A stretch of 64,000 bases of DNA, taken from assembly GCF_020026925.1 (NCBI RefSeq), contig NZ_JAIQDW010000013.1, positions 1 to 64,000 on the forward strand. Direction: 5' to 3'. Shown here one piece after another: positions 1 through 8,777 of the stretch. Position numbers and translations under genes: made by a program. The notes under the pieces are model-generated. The model did not search any database, was not told the origin of the DNA, and saw only the letters and a list, made by a program, of their open reading frames with translations. Source of the DNA: Flavobacterium hibisci. Its GTDB lineage: Bacteria > Bacteroidota > Bacteroidia > Flavobacteriales > Flavobacteriaceae. Within the stretch, counting starts at the first letter, position 1. The number at the start of each line of letters is the position of its first letter.

Positions 1-367
1 ATGAATCTCCCTTCGTCTTTTCTCCTACTGGATATTCTGGATATTAAGTCTTGCTTAATTCCTTACATTCTGTTCAGACTCTAAAAGATAAAAAAGAATG
101 AGGTAGTTTCTTATATCGAATATACTTCTTGGAGTTATTTTATAAATAATTTACTCACATTCTTTTTCACTTCATAATTCAAATCTATTGACTTTTAAAA
201 CTCAAATCAATAACTTCGCAAACATAGGAGTGATATAAGTTCATTTAAAAAAGCCAACCTTTGCCAAAATTTAAAACTTTGACAAAGATTGACTTTGATT
301 AGAGCACAAACACTATAAATTAAATGAACTTATATCACTTATATGGTGTAATTTTTTTATTGAATAT
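1..367. other. Left-edge intergenic region
   Basis: No convincing gene is visible here on either strand; the only ATG-started frame at the very edge closes after 27 codons. The main structure is an inverted-repeat element at 229-339, listed separately. A histidine kinase partner for the neighbouring response regulator might be expected nearby, but none is present in this stretch. Confidence 0.6.
229..339. repeat. Inverted-repeat element with 19-bp perfect arms
   Basis: The arms 229-247 (AGTGATATAAGTTCATTTA) and 321-339 are exact reverse complements separated by 73 bp. The spacer carries a second imperfect palindrome: CCAACCTTTG near 254 faces GACAAAGATTG near 281. The two nested palindromes give one long folded structure just downstream of the response regulator stop codon. 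It resembles the small palindromic intergenic repeats common in Flavobacterium and could be a MITE-like unit. No coding capacity is seen. Confidence 0.6.
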
Positions 368-1051
368 TTAAGCTTCAAATTTATAGCCAACTCCTTTTAT
401 GGTTTTAAAAAGGTCTTCGCCAATTTTTTCGCGTAATTTTCGGATGTGTACATCAATAGTTCTTCCGCCTACTACCACTTCATTTCCCCAGACTTTATCT
501 AAGATTTCATCTCTTTTAAATACTTTTCCAGGTTTGGAAGCCAGTAAATAGAATAATTCGAATTCTTTTCTTGGAAGGGAAATCTCAACATTATCCTTGA
601 TGATTTTGTATTCTTCGCGGTTGATTTCGATTCCGCCTACGTTTAAAGTATCTGTAATTACTACCTGTTCTTTTAACCTTCTTAACAAAGCCTTTACTTT
701 GCTTACCAGTACTTTCGGTTTTATTGGCTTTGTGATGTAATCATCAGCACCGGCATCAAAACCAGCTACTTGAGAATAGTCTTCGCTTCTTGCGGTTAAA
801 AATGTTATGATAACGTTATTTAATTCCGGAATTTTTCTAATGTGTTCACAAGCTTCCATCCCGTCCATTTCGGCCATCATTACATCCATAATAATAAGTT
901 CCGGTAATTCTTTCTGAGCTTTTGTGATTGCCTCTTTTCCATTTGAAGCGGTAACAATCTGATAGCCTTCCTGGGCCAGGTTGTACCCTACAATTTCAAG
1001 AATATCCGGCTCATCATCAACTAACAAAATCTTGGTTTGTGTTTTTTTCAT
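368..1051 (-). CDS. OmpR/PhoB-family response regulator
   Basis: This is a two-domain response regulator of 227 aa. The N-terminal receiver domain has the acidic pair D12-D13, the phospho-acceptor D56 in IIMDVMM, T86 and the invariant K108 in YITKPIKP. The C-terminal winged helix (about 130-227) ends with the OmpR-type GGRTIDVHIRKLREKIG and KGVGYKF motifs. An upstream TTG at 1060 would add three residues; the ATG at 1051 gives the normal N-terminus. It is divergent from the TonB-dependent receptor at 1285 and no sensor kinase gene adjoins it. In Flavobacteria such proteins are often annotated PhoB- or RprY-like. Control of the neighbouring uptake genes is only inference from position. Confidence 0.92.
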   Translation of the reverse strand: MKKTQTKILLVDDEPDILEIVGYNLAQEGYQIVTASNGKEAITKAQKELPELIIMDVMMAEMDGMEACEHIRKIPELNNVIITFLTARSEDYSQVAGFDAGADDYITKPIKPKVLVSKVKALLRRLKEQVVITDTLNVGGIEINREEYKIIKDNVEISLPRKEFELFYLLASKPGKVFKRDEILDKVWGNEVVVGGRTIDVHIRKLREKIGEDLFKTIKGVGYKFEA

Positions 1052-1284
1052 AAATAGCAAAAATTGAAATTTTTACATCAAATTTTATGTGTTATGGATT
1101 TGATGTTTTTGAATTGCGATGGTAAATATAATATAAAAACAACGGTTAAAAAGTCGTGTTAACGGTAATTTAATCTGGTAACAATTTGATAATCTACAAG
1201 ACACAAAAACATAACAAGTGCCTAACATGAACTTTACAGTGTGTGTATTTCTTTGCACCAAAATAAATTAAACACAACACTGAA

Positions 1285-4074
1285 ATGAAATTCAATTTAA
1301 AATTTCTATTTATTACATTATTTATCTGTACGATTTCGATCGCACAAAACAAAGGTACGATTTCTGGTGTATTAACCGACAAAGAAACTAATAATGAAGT
1401 ACTTCCTTTTGCAAATATTTTAATTAAAGGAACCAACATTAGTACCAACACTGACATTGACGGGAAATATTCCTTATCCGTAAATCCGGGAAATTATACT
1501 GTTATCTTTAGTTTCGTTGGATATGAATCTGTAGAAAAAGCTGTTACTGTTAAAGCAAATGAAACAATTACTGTTAACCAGGTATTATCTGCCGGAGGTT
1601 ACACACTGAAAGATGTAGTTGTAAAGTCATCAGGAGGAAACAGAGAAAAAGAAACTGCTTTGCTTTTGGAACAAAAAAATGCTGTCGTTATTAAACAAAG
1701 TATCGGAGCACAGGAAATGTCCAGAAAAGGAGTTAGTGACGTTGAAGACGGACTAACAAAAATAACCGGAATTACGAAAGTAGACGGAAGAGGTTTGTTC
1801 ATTAGAGGACTTGAAGACCGTTACAATAATTTATTGGTTAATGATTTACAGACTCCATCAAACAGTCCGTTTAAGAAAATCATTCCATTGGATTTATTTC
1901 CAACTGATATTGTTGGCGTTTTAAATATTTACAAAACATTCAATCCAAACATTTCCGGTGATTTTGCTGGAGGTACTGTAAACATTGAAACTACACAGCC
2001 TAAAAATATTACCAAACTTAATGTGGGTTTTGGATACACCACAAACAACAATCTTAAAAAATTCTTGCTTTCTGAAGATGCAAAATCTACAAAAGGTACT
2101 TTTGGATTAATTGGAGACGATAGAGAATTATCCGGAGTTTTCGGTTCTGTTCCTAGTAGTAAAAAATTATCTCCGAATGAATATCACAATGCCTATGATA
2201 ACAAAAACTGGGATGTTAATGAAACGGCAAGTCCTTTAAATTCAAGCATTGGTTTTTTACACTCACAAAAATTTGATCTTGAAAAAGAAAGAAACTTCAG
2301 TTATATCATGTCATTTAACTTTGACAATAAATATATTTTCAGAGAAGGAGTTGACAGAACTTTTAACTTAGGTCAGGGTAATTATGACAACAATTTAATT
2401 AATACTCAATACTCTTACCAAACTACATTCTCAGGTTTAGCCGGTTTAAAATATAAAACCAACAGACTGAACCTGAATTTTACAAGTTTGTTCATTCAGG
2501 CTACCGAAAGTTTGATTCAAGATCAGTTAGGATACACGAACAGTTTAGCAAATGTAGACAACAATCTTATCAGAGGGAATCAATTTGAAGAATCCAGATA
2601 CTGGAATACTCAGTTGTTTGGGGATTACAAATTAACAGAAGACGGAAAACAGACAATAAAAGCTGGAGGCTCTTATGTAAAAACAGGATTTCAACAGCCA
2701 GACAGAAAATTTATTACAGGCCAGAAAGTGAGTGATACCGACATTAATATGTCATACGGAGGAAACAACTTGAACCGTCAGTATTTAGATGTAAACGGAA
2801 ACTTCTACTTCTCGGCTATAGCAGAATACAACCTGAAATTTGGAAACAAAGAAAAACAAAACAATTTATCAGTTGGGTATAATAATTTCCTAAACGACAT
2901 GCAATCAAGCTATCGTTTCTTTTCTGGAAGAAGAAACTTAGCGAAGAATTACACCGCTAACTTAAATACCATTAGTACGTCAATCAATGATGATATAGAC
3001 AACGGAATTGTATATGTTCAGGAAGAATCTAATGGGGACTACAAAGTAAAACTAAATCAGTTTGTAAATGCAGGATACTTCAATTTGTATTACACTTTTG
3101 GAGAAAAATGGGATTTAAATGCAGGACTAAGAGCTGAAAATTCAACTCGTGAAATTAAGTACAGAGAACAAGGTGATCCATTTGGAAGCGCTTATCGTAA
3201 GAAAACGGATGAAAACTTAGATATCCTTCCATCGATAAACACTAAATATGCCGTAAATGAGAATAGTAATCTTCGTGCTTCTTTAAGCAAGACCATTACA
3301 AGGCCTGTTGCTATGGAATTACTGCCAATCAACTACATCAACCCAGATGCAACTTCTGTAAGTGGTAACTCAAACTTATTGAACAGCAATAATTACAACG
3401 CGGATTTTAAATATGAATTATTCCCAAACAGTAAAGAATTGTTTGCTATTGGAGCTTTCGGAAAATTAATTGAAAATCCAATCGAAAGAGTTTTCAAACC
3501 AACTGCAAATAGTGGAGGTCAGATTACAACTTTCAAAAACTCTGAACAGGCCGTTATTTACGGTGCTGAAATTGAAATGATTTTAACATTAAACAGAATT
3601 AACGAATCATTATCAAACTTTACGTTTGGTTTCAATACTTCATTAATGAATACTGATGTAAAAATTGATTTAACCCAACAGGGAAATGAATTAGAAAACA
3701 GCAAAAACCGTAAACTTCAGGGTGCCTCAAACTGGATGATTAATACAGACTTGAAATATGAGTTTACTTTAAACAAAGAGTGGAAAAACACAATGACATT
3801 GGTTTACAATGTGTACGGAGACAGAATTTTTGCAGTAGGTTCATCAGGAATGGATCATATTTATGAAAAATCATTTAGCAAGTTAGATTTTGTGTGGTCA
3901 AGTACACTTTCTAAAAACATCGACTTAAAATTTTCAGCAGAGAATTTACTTAATCCTTATTACAGAAAAGAATTAGGAAAAAACAGTACTATCGACATTA
4001 CCGAAGACTCATTAGTACTTCGTGAATATAAAAAAGGAGTTGGTTTGTCAGTAAACATTGGATATACATTTTAA
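1285..4074 (+). CDS. TonB-dependent outer-membrane receptor
   Basis: The 929-aa protein starts with a signal peptide ending near IAQN, followed by a carboxypeptidase-regulatory-like beta domain (about 22-105, with the ANILIKGT and GFVGYES type turns). The plug domain follows (about 120-240, containing GLFIRGLEDRYN and the FAGGTVNIET end). A 22-strand-type barrel finishes with a terminal aromatic (NIGYTF). Such receptors take up scarce ligands across the outer membrane using TonB and proton-motive force; the ligand cannot be told from sequence. A strong terminator follows directly, so the downstream lipoprotein gene has its own promoter. A near-consensus -7 box (TTTCTTTG, about 1247) precedes the start. 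Confidence 0.93.
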   Translation: MKFNLKFLFITLFICTISIAQNKGTISGVLTDKETNNEVLPFANILIKGTNISTNTDIDGKYSLSVNPGNYTVIFSFVGYESVEKAVTVKANETITVNQVLSAGGYTLKDVVVKSSGGNREKETALLLEQKNAVVIKQSIGAQEMSRKGVSDVEDGLTKITGITKVDGRGLFIRGLEDRYNNLLVNDLQTPSNSPFKKIIPLDLFPTDIVGVLNIYKTFNPNISGDFAGGTVNIETTQPKNITKLNVGFGYTTNNNLKKFLLSEDAKSTKGTFGLIGDDRELSGVFGSVPSSKKLSPNEYHNAYDNKNWDVNETASPLNSSIGFLHSQKFDLEKERNFSYIMSFNFDNKYIFREGVDRTFNLGQGNYDNNLINTQYSYQTTFSGLAGLKYKTNRLNLNFTSLFIQATESLIQDQLGYTNSLANVDNNLIRGNQFEESRYWNTQLFGDYKLTEDGKQTIKAGGSYVKTGFQQPDRKFITGQKVSDTDINMSYGGNNLNRQYLDVNGNFYFSAIAEYNLKFGNKEKQNNLSVGYNNFLNDMQSSYRFFSGRRNLAKNYTANLNTISTSINDDIDNGIVYVQEESNGDYKVKLNQFVNAGYFNLYYTFGEKWDLNAGLRAENSTREIKYREQGDPFGSAYRKKTDENLDILPSINTKYAVNENSNLRASLSKTITRPVAMELLPINYINPDATSVSGNSNLLNSNNYNADFKYELFPNSKELFAIGAFGKLIENPIERVFKPTANSGGQITTFKNSEQAVIYGAEIEMILTLNRINESLSNFTFGFNTSLMNTDVKIDLTQQGNELENSKNRKLQGASNWMINTDLKYEFTLNKEWKNTMTLVYNVYGDRIFAVGSSGMDHIYEKSFSKLDFVWSSTLSKNIDLKFSAENLLNPYYRKELGKNSTIDITEDSLVLREYKKGVGLSVNIGYTF

Positions 4075-4077
4075 TCT

Positions 4078-4105
4078 AAAAAAGAGCTTTACGGCTCTTT
4101 TTTAG
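4078..4105 (+). terminator. Rho-independent terminator after TonB receptor
   Basis: A perfect 10-bp stem, AAAAAAGAGC at 4078-4087 paired with 4094-4103, encloses the 6-nt loop TTTACG, and the 3' arm ends in a T run. It lies four bases after the receptor stop codon. Confidence 0.85.
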
Positions 4106-4195
4106 TTAAAGTACATAACACAAAATTTACATCGAGTTGATTGTTATATAATACTTTGATAACAATTAGCTAACTAAATTTTGGAATCCCAAAGG

Positions 4196-4203
4196 TACTT
4201 TTG
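4196..4203 (+). promoter_or_regulatory. -7 promoter box for beta-helix lipoprotein
   Basis: TACTTTTG matches the Bacteroidota consensus TAnnTTTG exactly. Transcription would start about 4210, leaving a leader near 40 nt. No clear -33 TTG lies at the usual spacing. Confidence 0.5.
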
Positions 4204-4248
4204 AAACAAATAATAACACAAAAAAAATATAATTAAAATCATTCAAAA

Positions 4249-5439
4249 ATGAAAAAATTAGCAATCAGTCTTACTTTTTTAAGCTTAATTTTCGCAAGTT
4301 GTTCTTCTAGCGATGATGACACTGTAACTCCTCCTCCAACAGGTTCAGGAGAAATCACCGGAGACATTACTGCTTCAAAAACATACATCAAAGGTACTTA
4401 CACATTGAGTGGAACTGTGAGAGTAAAAAAAGATGTAACATTAACTTTTGAAGCCGGATCAGTAATTACGGCAGATGCAACAAACGGAGCGGATGCTTTA
4501 TTGATAGAAAAAGATGGTAAATTAGTTATAACTGGTACTGCAGCTGAACCAGTAGTCTTTACAGAGAAATCTAAAACTCCAGGATCTTGGGGTGGAATTA
4601 TAATATTTGGTGATGCACCAATCGTTTCTGGCAAAACAGCTGATGGGACTCCTATTACTACAGCGACTTCAGAAGACGGGACAAACATTGTTTACGGAGG
4701 ATCAAATGCTTCTCACAGCAGTGGTTCATTAAAATACGTTCGTGTAGAATATGCAGGAAAGAAAATCCTTGACGGAAACTCAGAAATGAACGGTTTCTCT
4801 TTCTATGCAGTAGGATCAGGAACAGTTTTAGAAAACTTAGTATCTTACAAAGGAGCCGATGATGGTTTCGAATTTTACGGTGGAACTGTAAGCGCTAAAA
4901 ACTTAATTTCATACGGAAATACAGATGATTCTTTTGACTGGCAAGATGGCTGGCAAGGTCAGGCAAATACTAACTGGTATGCTTACCAAACAGGCGCTGG
5001 AAATTTCGGAATGGAAATCGAAGCAAAAAGTGTAAACAATGCTTTCTTTCCTAAAGTTTCTAACATTACTTTAAGAAGAGCTGCCGGGACAGCAGTTGAA
5101 ACTGCAGGTACTGTAGAATATGATGCAATCCAATTCAAAAAAGAAGGAAATGGTGAATATTCTAACATTGTAATATCAGGATTTACTACAACAGGAGCTG
5201 TTGCTGTTAGAATTCAGGAAGCTGCTACAAATACTAACCAGGTTACTGGTGGAAAAATTAAAATTTTAAATGTAAAAGTTGATGATGCTGCTACTCCTCT
5301 AACAGGAGCTGGAGCTGCAGGTTTTACAGTTGCTTTTCCAACCGGAAACTGGACAACAAGCACAACGGCTACAGGAGCTGCTTTAACCCCTGGTGCATGG
5401 GCAATTGTTGACGGTGTAAACTTATTAGAAAAGTTATAA
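4249..5439 (+). CDS. Surface lipoprotein with right-handed beta-helix
   Basis: The 396-aa product has a lipoprotein signal ending in IFASC (Cys about 17), followed by an acidic SSSDDD stretch. The rest is built of short beta-strand coils typical of parallel beta-helix proteins, with repeated GxVxAxNxxSY-like rungs around 190-235 (for example GADDGFEFYGG and NTDDSFDWQDGW). This type of lipoprotein is widespread in Bacteroidota near TonB receptors, but I know of no defined function. Its position between a receptor and a type IX sorting-domain protein suggests an outer-membrane or surface role in capture of the receptor's substrate. That role is inference. Confidence 0.75.
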   Translation: MKKLAISLTFLSLIFASCSSSDDDTVTPPPTGSGEITGDITASKTYIKGTYTLSGTVRVKKDVTLTFEAGSVITADATNGADALLIEKDGKLVITGTAAEPVVFTEKSKTPGSWGGIIIFGDAPIVSGKTADGTPITTATSEDGTNIVYGGSNASHSSGSLKYVRVEYAGKKILDGNSEMNGFSFYAVGSGTVLENLVSYKGADDGFEFYGGTVSAKNLISYGNTDDSFDWQDGWQGQANTNWYAYQTGAGNFGMEIEAKSVNNAFFPKVSNITLRRAAGTAVETAGTVEYDAIQFKKEGNGEYSNIVISGFTTTGAVAVRIQEAATNTNQVTGGKIKILNVKVDDAATPLTGAGAAGFTVAFPTGNWTTSTTATGAALTPGAWAIVDGVNLLEKL

Positions 5440-5460
5440 GACTCACTTATAAATTGTTAA

Positions 5461-5492
5461 AAACATCCTAAATATTTAGGATGTTTTTTTTT
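5461..5492 (+). terminator. Rho-independent terminator after lipoprotein
   Basis: The palindrome AAACATCCTAAA / TTTAGGATGTTT (arms 5461-5472 and 5475-5486) is followed by a run of T residues, 21 nt after the lipoprotein stop. Confidence 0.85.
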
Positions 5493-5544
5493 GGTGTAAT
5501 TTTTGAAAACTTTTTTTGTATATTTACTTATCTAAAATCATGCG

Positions 5545-5880
5545 ATGGCAAAAAATTACTTTTATATTACTTTCTTACTGGCTTTTTTCTTTACTGTAAG
5601 CATCTCAGCTCAGGATAATAAATCAACGCCTAAAACTCAGGGAACTCCTATAGAGGGTCTAAGCTTGTATCCTAATCCTGTATTAAATGGAAAAGTATAT
5701 ATTACTTCAAAAAACGATCTTGAAAAAGAAATTATAATTTTTGATGTTTTAGGAAAAAAAGTACTTCAGACACATTTGACTTCAAAAGAACTTAGTATTC
5801 CTGATCTCACACCAGGAGTTTACATCATAAAAATAAGCGAACAAGGCAATTCGGCAACGCGAAAATTAATTGTTCGATAA
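5545..5880 (+). CDS. Mini-protein with type IX sorting domain
   Basis: This 111-aa protein consists of a signal peptide (cleavage near SISAQ), a short linker of about 20 residues and a complete type IX secretion system type A C-terminal sorting domain. That domain shows LSLYPNPV, IIIFDVLGKKV, the LTPGVYIIKI strand and a terminal RKLIVR. Sorting domains normally sit at the end of large exported proteins and direct them through the outer membrane; here almost no cargo remains. It could be a secreted tag-only peptide, a decoy for the sortase, or the remnant of a larger protein. A good terminator follows, so it is a separately delimited transcription unit. The family call is firm, the role unknown. 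Confidence 0.85.
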   Translation: MAKNYFYITFLLAFFFTVSISAQDNKSTPKTQGTPIEGLSLYPNPVLNGKVYITSKNDLEKEIIIFDVLGKKVLQTHLTSKELSIPDLTPGVYIIKISEQGNSATRKLIVR

Positions 5881-5899
5881 CCATAGAAAATATACTTTT

Positions 5900-5925
5900 A
5901 AGCTCCATACTTTGGAGCTTTTTTA
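5900..5925 (+). terminator. Terminator after sorting-domain mini-protein
   Basis: The stem AAGCTCCA (5900-5907) pairs with TGGAGCTT (5913-5920) around the loop TACTT and runs into six T residues. Confidence 0.8.
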
Positions 5926-5950
5926 TTGCGCTTACACCTACAATAATTTA

Positions 5951-5958
5951 TACCTTTG
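5951..5958 (+). promoter_or_regulatory. -7 promoter box for LuxE-like gene
   Basis: TACCTTTG fits TAnnTTTG. A TTG lies 22 bp upstream at 5926. The predicted transcription start would be within a few bases of the TTG start codon at 5971, giving a nearly leaderless mRNA. Confidence 0.55.
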
Positions 5959-5970
5959 TAAAAAAAAGTT

Positions 5971-6951
5971 TTGATTACAGCCAACGATATATTTACCATT
6001 TCAAGTCACAAACAATTTGAAAAAATAGCACTAAAAGTGTTTCGTTTTCAGCATGAGAACAACAAAGTATATCGTAATTTCTGTGATTTTTTAAACGTAA
6101 ATGTACAACAGGTAAAATCGCTGGAAAAAATTCCGTTTCTGCCGATTCAGTTTTTTAAAAGCCACGAAGTAGTTTCAAATTCCGATTTCCCTCAGGTAAC
6201 TTTTACCAGCAGCGGTACTACCGGAATGGTTACAAGCCGACATTTGGTTACTGATGTTTCCCTATATGAAGAAAGCTACCGAAAAGGCTTTTCACAATTT
6301 TACGGCAATATCGAAGATTACGTTGTTTTAGCCCTCTTACCATCTTATTTAGAACGCGATGGCTCTTCGTTAATTTATATGGTCGAAGACTTAATAAAAC
6401 TATCGAATCAGCCTGAAAGCGGGTTTTATTTGCACAATCATGACGACTTGATCAAAAAACTGACTGCCCTTGATGAATCCGGGCAGAATGTGATTTTGAT
6501 TGGTGTTACTTATGCCTTACTGGATTTGATTGAAAAACATCAATTCAGCCTTCAGAACACCATTATCATGGAAACCGGCGGAATGAAAGGCAAACGTAAA
6601 GAAATGATCCGCGAAGAACTGCATGAACAGCTCTGCAAAGGTTTTGGCGTTTCTTCTATTCATTCAGAATACGGTATGACCGAACTTTTGGCGCAAGCTT
6701 ATTCTTTAGGTGAAGGTGTTTTTGAATGTCCTTCCTGGATGCATATTCTGGTTCGTGATCCGGAAGATGCTTTGACGTATGTAAAAGACGGAAAAACAGG
6801 CGGAATCAACGTTATTGATTTAGCCAATATCAATTCTTGTTCTTTTATTGCCACGCAGGATTTAGGCAAAAAAAATCCCAACAACTCTTTCGAAGTATTG
6901 GGACGTTTTGATAATTCTGATATACGTGGGTGTAATTTGATGGTTCTTTAA
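5971..6951 (+). CDS. LuxE-like acyl-adenylate/acyltransferase family protein
   Basis: The 326-aa protein belongs to the LuxE/PaaK-like branch of adenylate-forming enzymes. The phosphate-binding loop FTSSGTTGMVTSRH is near residue 75-90, and ETGGMKGKRKEM and SEYGMTELLAQAY correspond to the later core motifs. Family members activate or transfer acyl groups; the substrate here cannot be read. The start is a TTG just behind a good -7 box. No reductase or lux-type partner adjoins it, so bioluminescence is not implied. It converges with a toxin-antitoxin locus. Confidence 0.8.
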   Translation: MITANDIFTISSHKQFEKIALKVFRFQHENNKVYRNFCDFLNVNVQQVKSLEKIPFLPIQFFKSHEVVSNSDFPQVTFTSSGTTGMVTSRHLVTDVSLYEESYRKGFSQFYGNIEDYVVLALLPSYLERDGSSLIYMVEDLIKLSNQPESGFYLHNHDDLIKKLTALDESGQNVILIGVTYALLDLIEKHQFSLQNTIIMETGGMKGKRKEMIREELHEQLCKGFGVSSIHSEYGMTELLAQAYSLGEGVFECPSWMHILVRDPEDALTYVKDGKTGGINVIDLANINSCSFIATQDLGKKNPNNSFEVLGRFDNSDIRGCNLMVL

Positions 6952-7205
6952 TTATTCATAAATATCTTTTCGATGTCCTAAATCGATAACATCTATCAAA
7001 AGCACATCGTCAAATATTTCATAAATTACTCTGTAATCACCAACTCTAATTCTATAACCAGGTCGGCCTTTCAGCTTTTTATAACCTTGTGGTCTTGGAT
7101 TTTCGGCTAAGTCATAAATATGTTCTTTAATCGCAGAGTAATAAGGTTCATTGATTTTATTAAAGCTTTTAAAACTTTATTTCGAAACTCAATTTTATAA
7201 CCCAT
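6952..7205 (-). pseudogene. RelE/ParE-type toxin, frameshifted
   Basis: Reading from the ATG at 7205 gives MGYKIEFRNKVLKAL and then, after a one-base slip near 7155-7163, the next frame continues with NKINEPYYSAIKEHIYD. The conserved end of a RelE/ParE toxin follows: PRPQGYKKLKGRPGYRIRVG, YRVIYEI and DLGHRKDIYE. Without the slip, translation stops after about 32 codons. One missing A in the TTAATAAAA stretch would restore the frame. The ATG overlaps the antitoxin stop (TAATG), the normal coupled arrangement. This is a natural frameshift or a base-calling error in an A-rich run; no known programmed slip heptamer is present. Confidence 0.8.
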
Positions 7206-7411
7206 TATTTGGCCATTTTTCGCTTTTCTTCAATAATTTTGAAAGCTTCATCTATAGAAATCCTAAAACCATCATCATTTCTCTTAGCTTCATCATACAA
7301 TTTTACATCTTCTAAATCCTCTAATTTTTCGAGAAGCTTATTATACTGTTTTATTGGCAACAAAACAGCTGTTCTGTTTCCTTTATCGTCTGTTATAAAT
7401 TGTGTCTTCAT
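7205..7411 (-). CDS. Antitoxin of RelE/ParE-type system
   Basis: The small 68-aa protein begins MKTQFITDDKGNRTAVLLPI, a Phd/RelB-like beta-hairpin that would bind the operator. It continues with a charged helical toxin-binding tail (KLLEKLEDLEDVKLYDEAK and EAFKIIEEKRK). Its stop overlaps the toxin start by one base. A TAACTTTA box in the 32-nt gap after tyrS could be its own promoter, and such antitoxins usually repress that promoter. With the partner toxin frameshifted, it may persist as a solitary antitoxin. Confidence 0.8.
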   Translation of the reverse strand: MKTQFITDDKGNRTAVLLPIKQYNKLLEKLEDLEDVKLYDEAKRNDDGFRISIDEAFKIIEEKRKMAK

Positions 7412-7443
7412 GATTTAAAGTGCATTTAGGTAAAGTTACAGAT

Positions 7444-8739
7444 TTATTTCACTCTAATCACAAAATAATTCTTCTTTCCGCTTTGTAATAACACAAACTG
7501 ATTGTTGATCAAATCATTTGCAGTTAACACAAAATCTTCTTTGATTTTTTCTCTGTTTACTGAAATAGAATTTGCAGTTAACGCGCGTCTTGCTTCTCCG
7601 TTTGATTTAAAGAAACCCGTTTTTTCGTTTAAAACTGTAATGATCTCCAAACCGTTTTCTAAATCTGCTTTTGCGATTTCTGCTTGAGGAACTCCGTCAA
7701 AAACTTCTAAAAAGGTTTTTTCATCCAGTTTCTTCAAATCCTCAGCAGTTGAATTTCCAAACAAGATATTCGAAGCCTGAATCGCTTTTTCCAATTCTTC
7801 TTTACTGTGAACAAAAATCGTGATTTCTTCGGCTAGTTTCTTTTGCAAAACTCTTAAATGAGGTGCCGTTTGATGTTCTGCAATTAAAGCTTCAATTGTT
7901 TCTTTATCTAAAAAAGTAAAGATTTTAATGTATTTTTCCGCATCAGCATCAGTTGCATTAACCCAAAACTGGTAAAATTTGTAAACCGAAGTTTTATCAG
8001 CATCCAGCCAGACATTTCCTCCTTCAGATTTCCCGAATTTAGAACCATCTGCTTTTGTGATTAAAGGTGTTGTCAATGCAAAAGCTTTCGCATTTTCACC
8101 GCCCATTCTGCGCACCAATTCTGTACCTGTAGTAATATTTCCCCACTGGTCAGAACCTCCCATTTGCAAAAGGCAGTTGTTGTTTTTATATAAATGATAA
8201 AAATCGTATCCCTGAATTAACTGGTAAGTGAATTCTGTGAAAGACATTCCCTCTCCTTCTCCGTTAATTCTCTTTTTAACAGAATCCTTCGCCATCATGT
8301 AATTTACCGTAATACGTTTTCCAACTTCACGGGCAAAATCAATAAACGAGAATTCTTTCATCCAGTCATAGTTATTCACCATGATTGGAGCATTTGGTTC
8401 GCTTGAATTAAAGTCTAAGAAACGTGACAGAACACTTTTGATTCCGGCAACATTTTTAGCTAAAGTTTCTTCGTTCAACAGATTTCTTTCATCAGATTTT
8501 CCGGATGGATCACCAATCATTCCGGTTGCACCACCCACCAAAGCAACGGGCTGATGACCAAAATTCTTTAAATGAACCAGCAAAATAATCTGAACCATAC
8601 TGCCAATATGCAGCGAATCTGCCGTTGGATCAAAACCAATATAAGCCGATGTTACCTCTTTTAGCAATTGTTCTTCCGTTCCTGGCATGCTATCATGGTA
8701 CAAACCGCGCCACTTTAATTCTTCAACTAGATTCTTCAT
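7444..8739 (-). CDS. tyrS: Tyrosyl-tRNA synthetase
   Basis: This class I synthetase (431 aa) charges tRNA-Tyr. The Rossmann core has the HIGH-type signature DSLHIGSM, the tyrosine/ATP-site segment [11 protein letters not shown] and the KMSKS-equivalent [11 protein letters not shown]-terminal S4-like RNA-binding domain follows (about 365-431, [17 protein letters not shown]). An upstream in-frame start at 8787 would add 16 residues but lies upstream of the -7 box at 8757-8764, so the ATG at 8739 is used here. The toxin-antitoxin locus follows 32 nt downstream on the same strand. Confidence 0.97.
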   Translation of the reverse strand: MKNLVEELKWRGLYHDSMPGTEEQLLKEVTSAYIGFDPTADSLHIGSMVQIILLVHLKNFGHQPVALVGGATGMIGDPSGKSDERNLLNEETLAKNVAGIKSVLSRFLDFNSSEPNAPIMVNNYDWMKEFSFIDFAREVGKRITVNYMMAKDSVKKRINGEGEGMSFTEFTYQLIQGYDFYHLYKNNNCLLQMGGSDQWGNITTGTELVRRMGGENAKAFALTTPLITKADGSKFGKSEGGNVWLDADKTSVYKFYQFWVNATDADAEKYIKIFTFLDKETIEALIAEHQTAPHLRVLQKKLAEEITIFVHSKEELEKAIQASNILFGNSTAEDLKKLDEKTFLEVFDGVPQAEIAKADLENGLEIITVLNEKTGFFKSNGEARRALTANSISVNREKIKEDFVLTANDLINNQFVLLQSGKKNYFVIRVK

Positions 8740-8756
8740 TTTAAAATATTTTTGCG

Positions 8757-8764
8757 CAAATGTA
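8757..8764 (-). promoter_or_regulatory. tyrS promoter
   Basis: On the minus strand TACATTTG fits TAnnTTTG and a TTTTTG sequence lies 20 bp upstream (8787-8785), the expected -33/-7 arrangement. The leader would be about 12 nt, which fixes the tyrS start at 8739. Confidence 0.65.
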
Positions 8765-8777
8765 ATCAATATCAATT

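Noticed and set aside
5971..6951. Bioluminescence (lux) gene
   Set aside because: Only the LuxE-like adenylating fold is present; no luciferase or reductase genes are nearby.
7150..7170. Programmed frameshift in the toxin gene
   Set aside because: No slippery heptamer with a downstream stimulator is evident; a lost A in an A-rich run is simpler.
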